Source: Candidatus Diapherotrites archaeon
GTDB taxonomy: Archaea; Iainarchaeota; Iainarchaeia; Iainarchaeales; 1-14-0-10-31-34
Length of the DNA stretch: 64,000 bases
Assembly: GCA_040755695.1 (NCBI GenBank)
Contig: JBFMAK010000002.1
Coordinates: 205,767-269,766, forward strand
Reading direction: 5' to 3'
In this document: positions 41,535 through 51,307 of the stretch, piece by piece
Position numbering within the stretch: the first letter of the stretch is position 1
Layout of the letters: every line of letters begins with the position of its first letter
Position numbers and translations under genes: made by a program
The notes under the pieces: model-generated
Told to the model about the DNA's origin: nothing
The model's input: the letters and a program-made list of their open reading frames with translations, nothing else
Database searches by the model: none

Positions 41535-42742
41535 TTAAGACTAACAAATTTAACGCTTAATGAGTTCACATCCCTAAAAACATAAAATCCGTCTGCCTCA
41601 ATTGAGCCCACAGTATCCCACACGCCATTCAATGAATCATAATACTTCGCTTCAGGCGACAGAATCATTGTTGGAATTTCCTTGATTTTATATTTTGCAA
41701 TCAATTCCTTTCCCTGCGTTGAATTCACGTCAATAAATGTCTCTTTGGAAACCTTGACCAGAAGCCTTTCCAGTATTGGCCCGTGAACTTCTTTAGGGCT
41801 GTAGCAATCAGTGCATTTTTCGTCGACAAGGTAAGTCACCTCAACAAGGCCTTCCACTGAATTGGAATTCAGGTCATAGTAAGGCGGGAAAATCTTGTCC
41901 AAAACATAGAAACCATTTCCGTCAACAAAGCCCACATTGCTCCAGTTCTGGATTAAAGAGGAATATTCCTTGAGTTCAGGCGAGAGAATCATTACAGGCA
42001 GGGTCTTAAAAGAATAATTTGATGTGAGAGAGAGGCCTTCACTTGAATTAGAATCAACAAAGTTAACATTCCTGAAATACACCCCACTGCTTTTCAATAA
42101 TTCTATGAATGTTGCATTCATGTCAAAGCATTCAGTGCAGGATTCCTTTCTCAATATTGTTGCGTCGACAATTCCTTTCACTTTTAAGTCCTTTAAGTCA
42201 AAGTATGGGATGCCCGCATTCCTTACAACAAAGCTTCCATTAACTTTTTCTCCGTAATCCTGAAGCAGTGAAACAATGTTTGCGTCATCTATGCCGCCTG
42301 AAATTATTACCGTTGGAACTCTCGTTATATTGAAGTCTTTCACCAATTGCTCTCCTTTAGTGGAATCGAATTCAAACAAGGTATCTTTTGTAACATTAAC
42401 ATCCAGCTGCTTTAAAGCATTCACAAAAGAGTCAAGCTTCGGGCATTCAGCGCAAGAGGAAGCAGCCAGCTGTATTACCTCAATTTCAGGCTTTTCTTGT
42501 ATTACATTATTCTGGTTGCCCGGCTCAAGCACAGGAGGATTGTTAGGAATACTTCCAATAGAATTAATTGCATTATTCACTTGTATAAGCATGTAAGCCC
42601 CAACAATAAGGAGGACAGCAGAAAAAATTATTGCAGCAATAAGAATGCCTTTGGTTTGAGCACCTTCCTTTTCCTCTTTTTTGCCTGCTTCCTCTTTAGG
42701 CTTTTCCTGCTCAAATCCCCTTTTATGCCTTTTTTTAGACAT
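41531..42742 (-). CDS. Membrane-anchored protein with three thioredoxin-like repeats
   Basis: About 403 residues. A basic N-terminus and one membrane helix (LIAAIIFSAVLLIVGAYMLI, ~residues 35-55) are followed by three ~105-residue repeats. Each has a CxxC (CAEC, CTEC, CTDC) and, some 45-50 residues on, a cis-Pro type loop (RVPTVIIS, TLPVMILS, EIPTMILS). Repeats 2 and 3 each end in a matching GFYV strand. This is three thioredoxin-like domains in tandem outside the membrane. The ATG at 42742 (KKRHKRGFEQEK) is chosen over longer forms. Partner genes: the Cys-rich membrane protein downstream and the divergent DsbA-like gene. Confidence 0.8.
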   Translation of the reverse strand: MSKKRHKRGFEQEKPKEEAGKKEEKEGAQTKGILIAAIIFSAVLLIVGAYMLIQVNNAINSIGSIPNNPPVLEPGNQNNVIQEKPEIEVIQLAASSCAECPKLDSFVNALKQLDVNVTKDTLFEFDSTKGEQLVKDFNITRVPTVIISGGIDDANIVSLLQDYGEKVNGSFVVRNAGIPYFDLKDLKVKGIVDATILRKESCTECFDMNATFIELLKSSGVYFRNVNFVDSNSSEGLSLTSNYSFKTLPVMILSPELKEYSSLIQNWSNVGFVDGNGFYVLDKIFPPYYDLNSNSVEGLVEVTYLVDEKCTDCYSPKEVHGPILERLLVKVSKETFIDVNSTQGKELIAKYKIKEIPTMILSPEAKYYDSLNGVWDTVGSIEADGFYVFRDVNSLSVKFVSLK

Positions 42743-42880
42743 CAAAAAAACCTTTTCAAGGAATACAAAAAGACTCCAATTACCTATATTTCCCACTGAA
42801 AAAATATATAAAGGGAAAGGTAAAACCAAGGCATAAAGATAGGGAAAGAATAAAAATCTTCCTGGGAAAAAAATAGTTAA

Positions 42881-43525
42881 ATGACTAAATTAAAAGAAAA
42901 GAAAAAGGAAATAAAAAGGGAGAAAGGACAAACAAAAATTCCCTGGAGCATAATTGGCGGGATAATTATAGTAATAATAATTGCGCTGGTTGCCTACCTT
43001 GCCTTTTTCAATAAGCCTGCCTACGAAGACAAGCATCCTGCAAGGCCTTATTACGGCAACCCCAATGCAAAGGTTTTAGTTGAAGAATTCTCTGACTTTC
43101 AGTGCCCTGCCTGCGGTCAAGCATTCATTCTAAACAGCCCGGTAATAGAGGAATTCAAGGACAAAATAAAATTCGAGTACAAGCACTTTCCATTGAATTC
43201 ACTGCACCCTAATGCATTCCCCGCAGCAGTAGCCTCAGAGTGCGCCTTAGACCAAAACAAGTTCTGGGAAATGTACGAACTCTTATTCAAAAACCAGCAG
43301 AACCTAAGCAAGGAAAATCTGCTGAACTTTGCAAGCCAACTGAAATTAAACGAGGAATCGTTCAAGGCATGCATTGAAAGCGGGGTAAAAGACAAATATG
43401 TTAATGCAGATAAAGCTGAAGGCGAAAAGAGGAGCGTGCAAGGCACACCAACATATTTCGTGAACGGAAAGAAGCTTGACAACTGGACTCAATTGAAAAG
43501 CGAAATAGAAAATGTATTGCAATAA
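42881..43525 (+). CDS. DsbA-like thioredoxin-fold oxidoreductase, membrane-anchored
   Basis: A 214-residue protein with a basic N-terminus, a membrane helix (SIIGGIIIVIIIALVAYLAFF, ~residues 23-43) and a DSBA-like domain. The active site is FSDFQCPACGQAF (CPAC), then FEYKHFPLNSLHPNAFPAA and the cis-Pro loop VQGTPTYFVNGKKL. Proteins of this kind catalyse disulfide formation or isomerisation outside the cytoplasm. It is divergent from the triple-thioredoxin gene with 138 nt between starts and is followed after 6 nt by tgt. Confidence 0.9.
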   Translation: MTKLKEKKKEIKREKGQTKIPWSIIGGIIIVIIIALVAYLAFFNKPAYEDKHPARPYYGNPNAKVLVEEFSDFQCPACGQAFILNSPVIEEFKDKIKFEYKHFPLNSLHPNAFPAAVASECALDQNKFWEMYELLFKNQQNLSKENLLNFASQLKLNEESFKACIESGVKDKYVNADKAEGEKRSVQGTPTYFVNGKKLDNWTQLKSEIENVLQ

Positions 43526-43531
43526 ATTTTT

Positions 43532-44635
43532 ATGCTTAAAATTATTTTTGAGGACCCTAAAACCAAAGCCCGTTATTCCGAACTAAAAACTGCCCACGGA
43601 AAAATTGAACTGCCTTCCTTCATGCCTGTTGAAACCAAAGGCACAGCAAAGTACGTAAGCCAAAAAGAACTCCTTGAATTTGGGGCAAACGCAATAATAT
43701 GCAATTCCTTCCTTTTATACCTCAAACCCGGATTAAGCACAATAAAAAAATTTGGTGGGCTCCACGAATTCATTAAATGGCCTAAAAGCATTTTCACTGA
43801 TTCCGGAGGCTTCCAGATAATAGAAAAAGAGTTCCAGCCAAAGCCAAAAGAGAAAGGAGTAGAATTCAAAAGCCCTTTTGACGGAAGCAGGCGCTTCATC
43901 ACTCCAGAAAAAGCAATCCAAATACAAGAAGAATTGAATTCAGATGCAGCAATGTGCCTTGATGACGTGCCATTGCACGATGCCCCTCTCGCAAGGCTCA
44001 AGGAATCAGCTGAAAGGACAACAGAATGGGCAAAGAGATGCAAGGCAGAACACAAAAACAAAAAGCAATTACTGTTAGGCATAAGCCAGGGCGGCAGGAA
44101 CAAAAAACTCAGGCAGAAAAGCCTGCAGGAAATAATTGAATTAGATTTTGACGGCATAGCTTTGGGGGGGTTATGCATTGGAGAGCCAAAAAATGAAATG
44201 CTTGAAACAATAAAGTTCTCTATCCCCTTAATTCCAAAAGAAAAGCCTGTTTATCTAATGGGTGTCGGAAGCCCTAAAGAATTAATTGAATGCATTTCTT
44301 TGGGCATAGACCTCTTTGACTCCTGCTTTCCAACGCGAATGGCAAGGCACGGGACAATCTTTACCTCAAAAGGAAAAATTGACATAAAAAAGAAGGAGCA
44401 CTCCCTGCAAAAAAAGCCCTTGGATGAAGAATGCGAATGCTTTGTGTGCAGAGAGTATAGCACTTCCTTCATTCACCACCTTTTCAGGGTTGGAGAGCAG
44501 AATGCAATGCGCTATGCCTCCCACCATAACCTCTTCTTCGTGCAAAACCTAATGAAAAATGCAAGGACTGCAATAATGGAAGGAGAATTCAAAAAATTCG
44601 CTTCAGAAACACTCAAAAAATTCAGGGAAACATAA
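43532..44635 (+). CDS. tgt: tRNA-guanine transglycosylase, bacterial-size with zinc site
   Basis: Exchanges guanine in tRNA for a 7-deazaguanine. TIM-barrel motifs: FTDSGGFQIIE (catalytic Asp), GISQGGRN, GGLCIGEPK and FDSCFPTRMARHGTIFT (nucleophile position normally Asp; DSCFPTR here). The zinc site is CECFVCREYSTSFIHHLF, followed by RVGEQNAMRYASHHNLFF. At 367 residues, with the YSxxFxHHL element and no PUA domain, it resembles bacterial queuine-type TGT rather than the long archaeal ArcTGT that modifies G15. The modified position and substrate cannot be told. Confidence 0.88.
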   Translation: MLKIIFEDPKTKARYSELKTAHGKIELPSFMPVETKGTAKYVSQKELLEFGANAIICNSFLLYLKPGLSTIKKFGGLHEFIKWPKSIFTDSGGFQIIEKEFQPKPKEKGVEFKSPFDGSRRFITPEKAIQIQEELNSDAAMCLDDVPLHDAPLARLKESAERTTEWAKRCKAEHKNKKQLLLGISQGGRNKKLRQKSLQEIIELDFDGIALGGLCIGEPKNEMLETIKFSIPLIPKEKPVYLMGVGSPKELIECISLGIDLFDSCFPTRMARHGTIFTSKGKIDIKKKEHSLQKKPLDEECECFVCREYSTSFIHHLFRVGEQNAMRYASHHNLFFVQNLMKNARTAIMEGEFKKFASETLKKFRET

Positions 44636-44676
44636 ATTTATTAACTCTAAAACCCCTAATTGTAATTGACTCAAAA

Positions 44677-45462
44677 ATGAAAAAACAGAAATTAAAAATA
44701 AAGTTCATTGCTTCATCATTCCTTGCATTGCTTCTATTCGTTTTGTTCTTTTATTTCTCTAAAGGAAAATACTTTATTCCAATGCAGGACTTGTTTGCCC
44801 TTTCATTCAACTTTGAGCAGCCACTAAATATTTTATCCTACATGTTCATTCATATTGGCTTATTTCACTTGTTCGTGAACATTTTTTCTCTTGCGCTATT
44901 CGCTTTAATCTTGGAGCAGGTGACAGGCTCAAAGCACTTGATTGCATTATTCTTTTTTTCAGGATTCCTTGGGGCAATACTTTTTGCCCTTTATGCGCCT
45001 GACACAGGATTAATGGGCGCAAGCATTGGCATAAGCGGCCTGCTTACCTCTTCCCTTCTCCTCAAGCCAAAGCATACAATAATAGGAATAATAATTATTG
45101 CAGTAATGCTCCTGCTTGCATTAATTCCTTTCTCTCAGAACCTTCTCTCCGCAGAGAAAAAAGTAATAGTGCAGAAAGAAGAGCAGATTTCAGTTGACCT
45201 CAATAAGGCAGTAGAAAAAAAGGATACAAACAAGGCCGTTGATTTGAACAGGCAATTACAAAAGGTGGTAATTGAAAAAAAGCAATTTGAGCAAGGCGAA
45301 CAATTCCAGATAGAAACAAAAACCAATCCATTAAGCCATGCCTTCGGCGCAATAGCAGGCATAATTTACTTGTATGCATTCCAAAGAAAAAAACTAAAAG
45401 AAAAAATAAAAGAAATAGTTTTATGGATTAGACGTCCTCAATTCCATTCTCTGTTACCCTAA
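44677..45462 (+). CDS. Rhomboid-family membrane protein with a charged insert
   Basis: A 261-residue integral membrane protein. The rhomboid signature [17 protein letters not shown] (H-x4-H-x3-N) lies in the second helix; the catalytic Ser would be in [14 protein letters not shown] and the catalytic His in [16 protein letters not shown]. Unlike most rhomboids, a ~65-residue charged segment ([25 protein letters not shown]) separates the two last helices. Peptidase activity is likely but the GxSG context is altered (GISG). Its 3' end overlaps the convergent radA gene by 35 nt. Confidence 0.82.
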   Translation: MKKQKLKIKFIASSFLALLLFVLFFYFSKGKYFIPMQDLFALSFNFEQPLNILSYMFIHIGLFHLFVNIFSLALFALILEQVTGSKHLIALFFFSGFLGAILFALYAPDTGLMGASIGISGLLTSSLLLKPKHTIIGIIIIAVMLLLALIPFSQNLLSAEKKVIVQKEEQISVDLNKAVEKKDTNKAVDLNRQLQKVVIEKKQFEQGEQFQIETKTNPLSHAFGAIAGIIYLYAFQRKKLKEKIKEIVLWIRRPQFHSLLP

Positions 45463-48400
45463 ATAATGCTTCCCCGTCAGGCAGTGAAGGGGAATCAACC
45501 AATTTTGCAACCCTCTTGTCTTCCTTGCTTTTCCTGAGGTAAATCCTTGTCTTTGAATTGTGCGAAACTATTTCTCCGCCAATTGGCGTTGTAGGATCGC
45601 CAAACAATATTCCAGGGTTCTGCATTACCTGGTTTGTTACAAGGACTGCAATATTATTCATTTCAGCCATTCTCATTAAGGTGTGCATGTGCTTGTTCAA
45701 TTTCTGCTGCCTGTCAGAAAGCTGTCCTCTCCCAATGAATTCAGCCCTGAACTGAGAGGTGAGTGAATCCACAATTATGAGCTTGATATTTTTTTCTTTT
45801 AGTAAGTCTGGGGCCTTTTCAGCCAAAAGCATTTGATGATCTGAATTAAAGGCTCTTGCAACATAAATGTTCTTCAGAACTTTTTCTGAATCCAACTTCA
45901 AGTGCTTTGCAATAGCAATGATCCTCTCAGGGCGAAAACTGTTATGCAAGAAAATACCCCCTTTACCAGCAACGAAATTTTGGATTTCCCTATTGTTAGG
46001 CATTACTTCAATATCGTATGTTTGTTCAAATCCGACTCTTTTAATGTCTTTGACTTCATCAAACCAAACATTTCCGCTCATTAAAGAAAAGAGGCAGTCA
46101 AATTCGTTTGTCTTCTTCAATCGTTTTATAGCATTTATTACTCTTCTAAGTTTTTGTCTTGTTATTTTATTAGTTCTACCACTTTCTAACTCCCAAAGCA
46201 GGGTTTCTTGTTTGAGCCCTGCCTCTTCGCATACTGCCTTCATTGTTAAACCCAAATTCTCTCTAACCCTCTTTATCGTGCTACCGATGGCATTGTTGTT
46301 GTTTGGGATATGGTTCAAAAAAGCTTCTTTGTCAATATTCTTTGACCAGCCAACATTAAAGGAAATATGGTCTTTTCCTTTATACTGCCGTGTAATTGTG
46401 TAGTTTCTTGAAGGGATGCCCATACTTGTAGTTGCATATAAGACGCTGTTAGCAAGGTCTTCGCTAACTGTTTCACAATCGATATGTCCAATCTTGTTTG
46501 TCGAACCATCACATTTAACGTATACCCCCAAAAAATCCTTTTTTAATGCTTCCGGGAAGTTTAATACAAACCCAGGAATATTTTTTTTGTAAGCATTTTC
46601 ACCACATTTGAGGGCAAATAACAAGTACATTAATGTTTTTGATGTAATCGCATACTCTGGAACTGTTTTTGACAATCGCAACTTTAGTTTATGTTCATTA
46701 CAAAATGCATTCAGGTATTTTTTGATTTCATTGCTTGTTGTTGCAATTCTTACTGCATTATTTATTTGAGTTATACAACCTTCTGCAATATATGCTGCTA
46801 AGAACCTTAAAACAGTTTTATCCACTTTGAGGTCAAGAGGAAGCGTGTTACGCCTGCTCCATCCACCAATGCGAAGCATATCTCTTTTAATGTCTATGCC
46901 GTGTTTTATTTTGTTGAATATTTTCAGCGGTAACAGTTCTCTTTTTTTCCAGTTGTCAACTTCCGCTCTTCTGAAACCGCTTTCTTCAGCAATTCCCCTT
47001 AAAGGTTTGGATACTTTTTTAATCGCTTCTTTTATTCCCCTCCCCCTCACATAAAATTTTTCACTTGTAAAATCCCCTAACAATTCGTCTAAGTGTAGCT
47101 CAAATGAGCTACCAGTTTGCGGCAGTTTCGAAGGCACTGCGACAAAAGAACCATTTGAAAGCTCGCTTGTCTTAATTTCCTTAAGTCCACCCAAAGGATT
47201 TAAACCAAAAAAGTTATGGTCTTTTGTTACTTTAACCTTTCTGCCGCTCTTTAGCAGAACTTCAAAAATTTCTTGTGGAGCATGCTTAATAAAACCAGTT
47301 ATCTTGAACAACTGTGTTTTATAATTGTGCGGATCAAAACTCACAACCTCCACATTATCTGGGTTATCAGAGGTTGAAACAGTAGTGCCAAAGTAGTATA
47401 GTCCATTGCTTTTATTTAGATGCTCTTCGACAAGGTCACCAATTTTTACAAATTGGTACGAATCCCTAAAAATAAGAACTTTTTCATCATAGGGTAAACT
47501 GTTCTCTGAGTCAATCCATAAACAATTACCATTCAATCCCCCTTTCTCTTTAGGTAGTTGAACCGTAACGGCTGTCTGAAAGCACACTTGAGTATTATGC
47601 AAAAAGACTGGCTTGTTTCCTCCAATAAAACTGTGTGTTTCTGGCACAATTAAATCGTAAACCCAATCGTTGTATTCAATTTTTTTTACGCTAATTATTT
47701 TTTCCCATTTGATTTTGTTTTTGCTTAATTTAACTATCCTACTCAACTTTTTCTTTCTGTTAAAATCAATTTTGGAAGGACTTCCAATAAAATCCCCTTC
47801 TTTCAACAATCCGGTTGACTTCCATTGAATGCCGGTCTCGTTCAGCGTAAGTAAGGGGTGCTGTTCTGTCAGCCTGACTTCTATCCCGTGTTCAGTTTTG
47901 AATTCAAGCAATTCTTTTGAAAACTGCCTATACAAATGCGAGGCATTTGTTTGAATAATATTTCCATTTTTATCAATACCTATTACTTTGATTGGCTTCT
48001 TTAAATCCGCAATAAATCCTTCTTCAATTTTTTTTTCATTTATTGCATATTCATTGTAAACTTCTTCTATTGTTTTCAAATGAGAAATATCCGGATTAAA
48101 GTAAAACAAATTAGTGTCCTTTGAAACACACTTAGCGCTTGCATATTTTCCGTACACTTCAGTTATGCTTCCAGTTTCAATTCCGCCGCCTATAAGAGAG
48201 TCAACCTCTTTTGAGCTAGTAGTAATTTTTCCAATTAATTTCCTTCTCTCTGCAAGCTTGTCTGCTGTCTCATAGCCCATTTCAAGGCTCTCGCGCGCAG
48301 CATTGATTGCCTTCTGTGCAGTAATTTCACCCAATCCTGCTACCTCCATTAATTCTGCAGGCGAAGCAACAGCAATTGACTCTAGGCTCCTGTAGCCTGC

Positions 48401-48520
48401 GCCCATCAATTTTTCTGCGCTCTGCTGGCCTATTCCGGGCAAATCAGAAATAGTCTTAGGCTTCTTTTCTTTATCTTTGGGTTCCTTTGATTCTTTCTCT
48501 TTATCGCTTTTATCGCTCAT
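45428..48520 (-). CDS. radA: RadA recombinase precursor with two inteins
   Basis: Archaeal Rad51/RecA homologue. The 1,030-residue precursor should splice to ~331 residues. N-terminal HhH domain: [20 protein letters not shown]; then [24 protein letters not shown]. The Walker A reads GKYASAK|T, split by intein 1; [15 protein letters not shown] is split by intein 2; Walker B is [16 protein letters not shown] and the L2/C-terminal part is [12 protein letters not shown]. The usual GSGKT is ASAKT here, with Ala for the last loop Gly. ATG at 48520 has GGAGGAG 8 nt upstream; the longer upstream frame is not used. Confidence 0.93.
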   Translation of the reverse strand: MSDKSDKEKESKEPKDKEKKPKTISDLPGIGQQSAEKLMGAGYRSLESIAVASPAELMEVAGLGEITAQKAINAARESLEMGYETADKLAERRKLIGKITTSSKEVDSLIGGGIETGSITEVYGKYASAKCVSKDTNLFYFNPDISHLKTIEEVYNEYAINEKKIEEGFIADLKKPIKVIGIDKNGNIIQTNASHLYRQFSKELLEFKTEHGIEVRLTEQHPLLTLNETGIQWKSTGLLKEGDFIGSPSKIDFNRKKKLSRIVKLSKNKIKWEKIISVKKIEYNDWVYDLIVPETHSFIGGNKPVFLHNTQVCFQTAVTVQLPKEKGGLNGNCLWIDSENSLPYDEKVLIFRDSYQFVKIGDLVEEHLNKSNGLYYFGTTVSTSDNPDNVEVVSFDPHNYKTQLFKITGFIKHAPQEIFEVLLKSGRKVKVTKDHNFFGLNPLGGLKEIKTSELSNGSFVAVPSKLPQTGSSFELHLDELLGDFTSEKFYVRGRGIKEAIKKVSKPLRGIAEESGFRRAEVDNWKKRELLPLKIFNKIKHGIDIKRDMLRIGGWSRRNTLPLDLKVDKTVLRFLAAYIAEGCITQINNAVRIATTSNEIKKYLNAFCNEHKLKLRLSKTVPEYAITSKTLMYLLFALKCGENAYKKNIPGFVLNFPEALKKDFLGVYVKCDGSTNKIGHIDCETVSEDLANSVLYATTSMGIPSRNYTITRQYKGKDHISFNVGWSKNIDKEAFLNHIPNNNNAIGSTIKRVRENLGLTMKAVCEEAGLKQETLLWELESGRTNKITRQKLRRVINAIKRLKKTNEFDCLFSLMSGNVWFDEVKDIKRVGFEQTYDIEVMPNNREIQNFVAGKGGIFLHNSFRPERIIAIAKHLKLDSEKVLKNIYVARAFNSDHQMLLAEKAPDLLKEKNIKLIIVDSLTSQFRAEFIGRGQLSDRQQKLNKHMHTLMRMAEMNNIAVLVTNQVMQNPGILFGDPTTPIGGEIVSHNSKTRIYLRKSKEDKRVAKLVDSPSLPDGEALFRVTENGIEDV
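45941..47500 (-). other. RadA intein 2 with LAGLIDADG endonuclease (520 residues)
   Basis: Begins with Ser ([24 protein letters not shown]) after IDSEN and ends GGIFLHN before Ser-Phe-Arg-Pro, the +1 Ser. Splicing block [11 protein letters not shown] and [19 protein letters not shown] are present. The endonuclease helices are [11 protein letters not shown] and [12 protein letters not shown]. Between them and the end are two HTH-like parts ([18 protein letters not shown] and [21 protein letters not shown]), unusual for an intein. Its Ser1 start is less common than Cys1. Confidence 0.9.
47594..48130 (-). other. RadA intein 1 (mini-intein, 179 residues)
   Basis: Starts with Cys ([12 protein letters not shown]) directly after the Walker A Lys and ends FLHN before Thr, the +1 nucleophile. 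Block B-like [10 protein letters not shown] has the conserved His, block F is [18 protein letters not shown]. No LAGLIDADG motif is present, so this is a splicing-only mini-intein. The insertion in the P-loop is a typical choice of inteins. Confidence 0.9.
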
Positions 48521-48698
48521 ATAAACTCCTCCAATGCGCCAGACTTTTTCGTGCGAGTGCCTGAGCTGGCAGAAGCACTTTAGCCTGCGCTCAATAAATA
48601 GAATCATTCAATTGATTTTAAATATTATTGGAAGCAGAATGCCGGTGAAAAAAAGAAAAATAGAAAGGGAAAAAAATTCCCTTCAAAAATTTTTGGAT

Positions 48699-49880
48699 TT
48701 AGTTTAGAACTGTTGGAAGGCCGAATCCTGTTGCTGGGTCGTCCCCAAGAACATCCAAGTCCCAGAGCATTGCTCTATTCTGCAAGTAAGTTCTTGTTGT
48801 TGTGCCTGAGCCCTGCCAGAGTTTTGCTGCTAAACCTGAAACATGGGGTGTTGCTTGGCTTGTGCCCCAATAATAGGCATAGCAGCCGTCCTTGTAAGTT
48901 GAGAGTATGTTCACTCCGCCGGCAGCAACTTCAACCTCTCTTTCCTCTATAATGTAGTCCCCGTCATTTATTCCTCTGCTTGAAAAGTTTGCTGTTGCAT
49001 ACTGGTCATCTATTGCTGCAACTGCCATTACCTTGTCATAAGCTCCAGGATATTCAATTGTATTGTATGCTGGGCCTGCATTTCCTGCTGCTGCGACCAA
49101 GAGGACTCCGTGGGCATAAGCATTGTCTAATGCTGCTTTTTCGTCTGCAGCAAGGCCTGTTCCGCCAAAGCTCATGCTTATGACATTAGTGCCTCTCGCT
49201 GTAGCATCATTTATTGCTCTTGCGACGTCATCGCTCCAGCAGTAAGTTCCGCACACTTTGTAGATCCATAGATTAGATTGAGGGGCCACACCGTAAATTC
49301 CTTTTCCGTCAGAACCAGAATTTGCTGCAATTATGCCTGCCACATGAGTTCCGTGGCCGTCTCTGTCAGTGCAACCGTTCTTTATTCCTCTTCCTGTAGC
49401 GTCAAGGCATACTTTAATATTGCTCGCAAGGTCAAAATGCTTTATTGCTCCAGTGTCCAAAACAGCAACGTTCACTCCTGCGCCGCCTGAAGTGCTTGTA
49501 ATATTGAAATTATTATAGACTTGCTTTACTCCGTACCATACCTGAGGAAGGCCGTAATCTGAAAGAACGCAAGGTCTTGTGCCGGGCTTTCCTTTAATGC
49601 CCCCTACTGCGCCTAATTCGCCTGCCGGGCTTCCTTCAATGTACCACTTGTTCGCATAGCCAATGAATTCAAGGTGTGGGTTATGCTTTAATCCGTCTAT
49701 TGCCTCGCTTGGAGCTTCGATTGAGATATTGCCGCTAGGGAAAGAATGCCTTGCATAAGAAGCAATTGAATTGAATCCAGCCAAGTCTTTGACTTTAAAA
49801 TAAGCTCTCTGGGTTTCAGCTGAAACGCTCACAGCTAAAATTAAAGAGAAAAGTAGTGCAAATAAAATTTTGCTATTCAA
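48699..49880 (-). CDS. Secreted subtilisin-like serine protease (S8)
   Basis: 393 residues. Signal peptide ILFALLFSLILAVSVSA, then an inhibitor-like propeptide (~20-85), then the catalytic domain: Asp in NVAVLDTGAIKHFD, His in DRDGHGTHVAGIIAA, oxyanion Asn in VAAAGNAGPAYN, and Ser in GTSQATPHVSGLAAKLW. The usual GTSMATPH reads GTSQATPH. Four Cys, including VCGTYCW, could form disulfides. Acts outside the cell, perhaps in maturation or nutrition. GGAGG lies just upstream of the ATG (plus-strand CCTCC at 49887-49891). Confidence 0.93.
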   Translation of the reverse strand: MNSKILFALLFSLILAVSVSAETQRAYFKVKDLAGFNSIASYARHSFPSGNISIEAPSEAIDGLKHNPHLEFIGYANKWYIEGSPAGELGAVGGIKGKPGTRPCVLSDYGLPQVWYGVKQVYNNFNITSTSGGAGVNVAVLDTGAIKHFDLASNIKVCLDATGRGIKNGCTDRDGHGTHVAGIIAANSGSDGKGIYGVAPQSNLWIYKVCGTYCWSDDVARAINDATARGTNVISMSFGGTGLAADEKAALDNAYAHGVLLVAAAGNAGPAYNTIEYPGAYDKVMAVAAIDDQYATANFSSRGINDGDYIIEEREVEVAAGGVNILSTYKDGCYAYYWGTSQATPHVSGLAAKLWQGSGTTTRTYLQNRAMLWDLDVLGDDPATGFGLPTVLN

Positions 49881-49975
49881 TTTACTACCTCCAAATAAAT
49901 GTACTAATAATAATTAGGTGTTAAACAAAATAAAAAGAAATAGGTTATGTATAAGTTTATAAATGTTTTATTGGG

Positions 49976-51163
49976 CTACTTCAAGACACTCAATCTTTTT
50001 CCTACTTTCTCGAATGCTTCAAGCGCTTCATTCAAGTCCTCTTTCTTGTGCGCTGCAGTAACCATTGTCCTGATTCTTGCCTTTCCCTGTGCTACCATTG
50101 GATAAACAATTGGAATGGTGAAGATGCCTTCATCAAATAATTCTCTTGCGAAATTTTGCGCTAAAGTTGAATCGCCAAGCATTACTGGGGTAATGGGGGT
50201 TTCGCTCTCGCCTGTATCAAATCCCAATTTCTTTAATTTCTTTTTGAAGTATCTGGTGTTTTCCCACAGCTTCTTCACATACCTGTCAGTTCCCTCAAGA
50301 AGCTCGAGGGAAGCAATGCATGCAGCGACAACTGCAGGAGGATGAGAGCCTGAAAGCAGGAAGGTCCTGCTCTTATTCAAAGCGAATTCGCACAAGCTCT
50401 TTGAGCCTGAAACATAGCCTCCTACTACACCAAAAGCTTTGCTGAAGGTGCCCATTTCAACATCAATCTTTCCCTCCAAATTAAAATGGCTTGCAATGCC
50501 TCTCCCGTGGTCTCCTAATACCCCTTCACCGTGCGCGTCATCAACATAGGTTATTGCATTAAATTCTTCAGCCAATTTCACTATGTCTTTCATTGGGGCA
50601 ATATCTCCATCCATGGAAAAAACACCGTCAGTTATAATTAAAGTTTTCTTGTAATTTTTTGCCTGGCTTTCATCCAGAACCTTCTTTAATTCTTCTGTGT
50701 TCTTGTGTTTGAATACAGCCCTTTCGGCTTTGCTGAGCCTTACCCCGTCAATAATGCTGCCGTGGTTCAATTCATCGCTTATAATTAGGTCGCCTTCTCC
50801 TGCTAATGCAGGAATCAGCCCGGCATTCGTAGCAAAGCCTGTCTGGAAGAAGAGTGCTGCCTCTGAATGCTTGAATTCAGCAATCTTTTTTTCTAATTGA
50901 ACATGCAAGTCCATTGTGCCTGCAATAGTCCTAACAGAGCCAGAGCCAGCACCGTATTTTTTTACTGCCTGAACTGCAGCCTTCTTCAGTTTAGGATGAT
51001 TTGAAAGACCCAAATAATTGTTAGAGCATAAAATAATTGCATTTTTTCCGTCAATTATGCCTCTTGCACTTGAAGGGCTTCCAAGAACCCTGATCTTCCA
51101 ATCCAGATTCTTTTCCTTTAATTCATTCACGCACTGCCTGAAGAATTCATCTGCATTCGGCAT
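49976..51163 (-). CDS. kbl: 2-Amino-3-ketobutyrate CoA ligase (glycine C-acetyltransferase)
   Basis: PLP enzyme converting 2-amino-3-ketobutyrate and CoA to glycine and acetyl-CoA, second step of threonine breakdown. CSNNYLGLSNHPKLK, ELNHGSIIDGVRLS, VDDAHGEGVLGDHGRG and the PLP Lys in GTFSKAFGVVGGYVSGS are typical of the alpha-oxoamine synthase family. The ATG at 51163 has GGAGG 9 nt upstream. It is divergent from tdh (145 nt), the enzyme of the first step, which settles the choice among alpha-oxoamine synthases. Confidence 0.92.
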   Translation of the reverse strand: MPNADEFFRQCVNELKEKNLDWKIRVLGSPSSARGIIDGKNAIILCSNNYLGLSNHPKLKKAAVQAVKKYGAGSGSVRTIAGTMDLHVQLEKKIAEFKHSEAALFFQTGFATNAGLIPALAGEGDLIISDELNHGSIIDGVRLSKAERAVFKHKNTEELKKVLDESQAKNYKKTLIITDGVFSMDGDIAPMKDIVKLAEEFNAITYVDDAHGEGVLGDHGRGIASHFNLEGKIDVEMGTFSKAFGVVGGYVSGSKSLCEFALNKSRTFLLSGSHPPAVVAACIASLELLEGTDRYVKKLWENTRYFKKKLKKLGFDTGESETPITPVMLGDSTLAQNFARELFDEGIFTIPIVYPMVAQGKARIRTMVTAAHKKEDLNEALEAFEKVGKRLSVLK

Positions 51164-51307
51164 TAAAATTACCTCCAATTAAATTACAATTATGCGCCGA
51201 AAGAAATAAAATGGCCTTCAATCGTTCATTGACGATAGATTTTTCTTTTATTTCTTTTCTTTTTAATAATCCTTGCAAACAAAAAATAAAGAAGGAGGGG
51301 CAATTAA

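Noticed and set aside
48521..48607. N-terminal extension of RadA upstream of 48520
   Set aside because: GGAGGAG lies just before the ATG at 48520 and the extension has no similarity to RadA starts.
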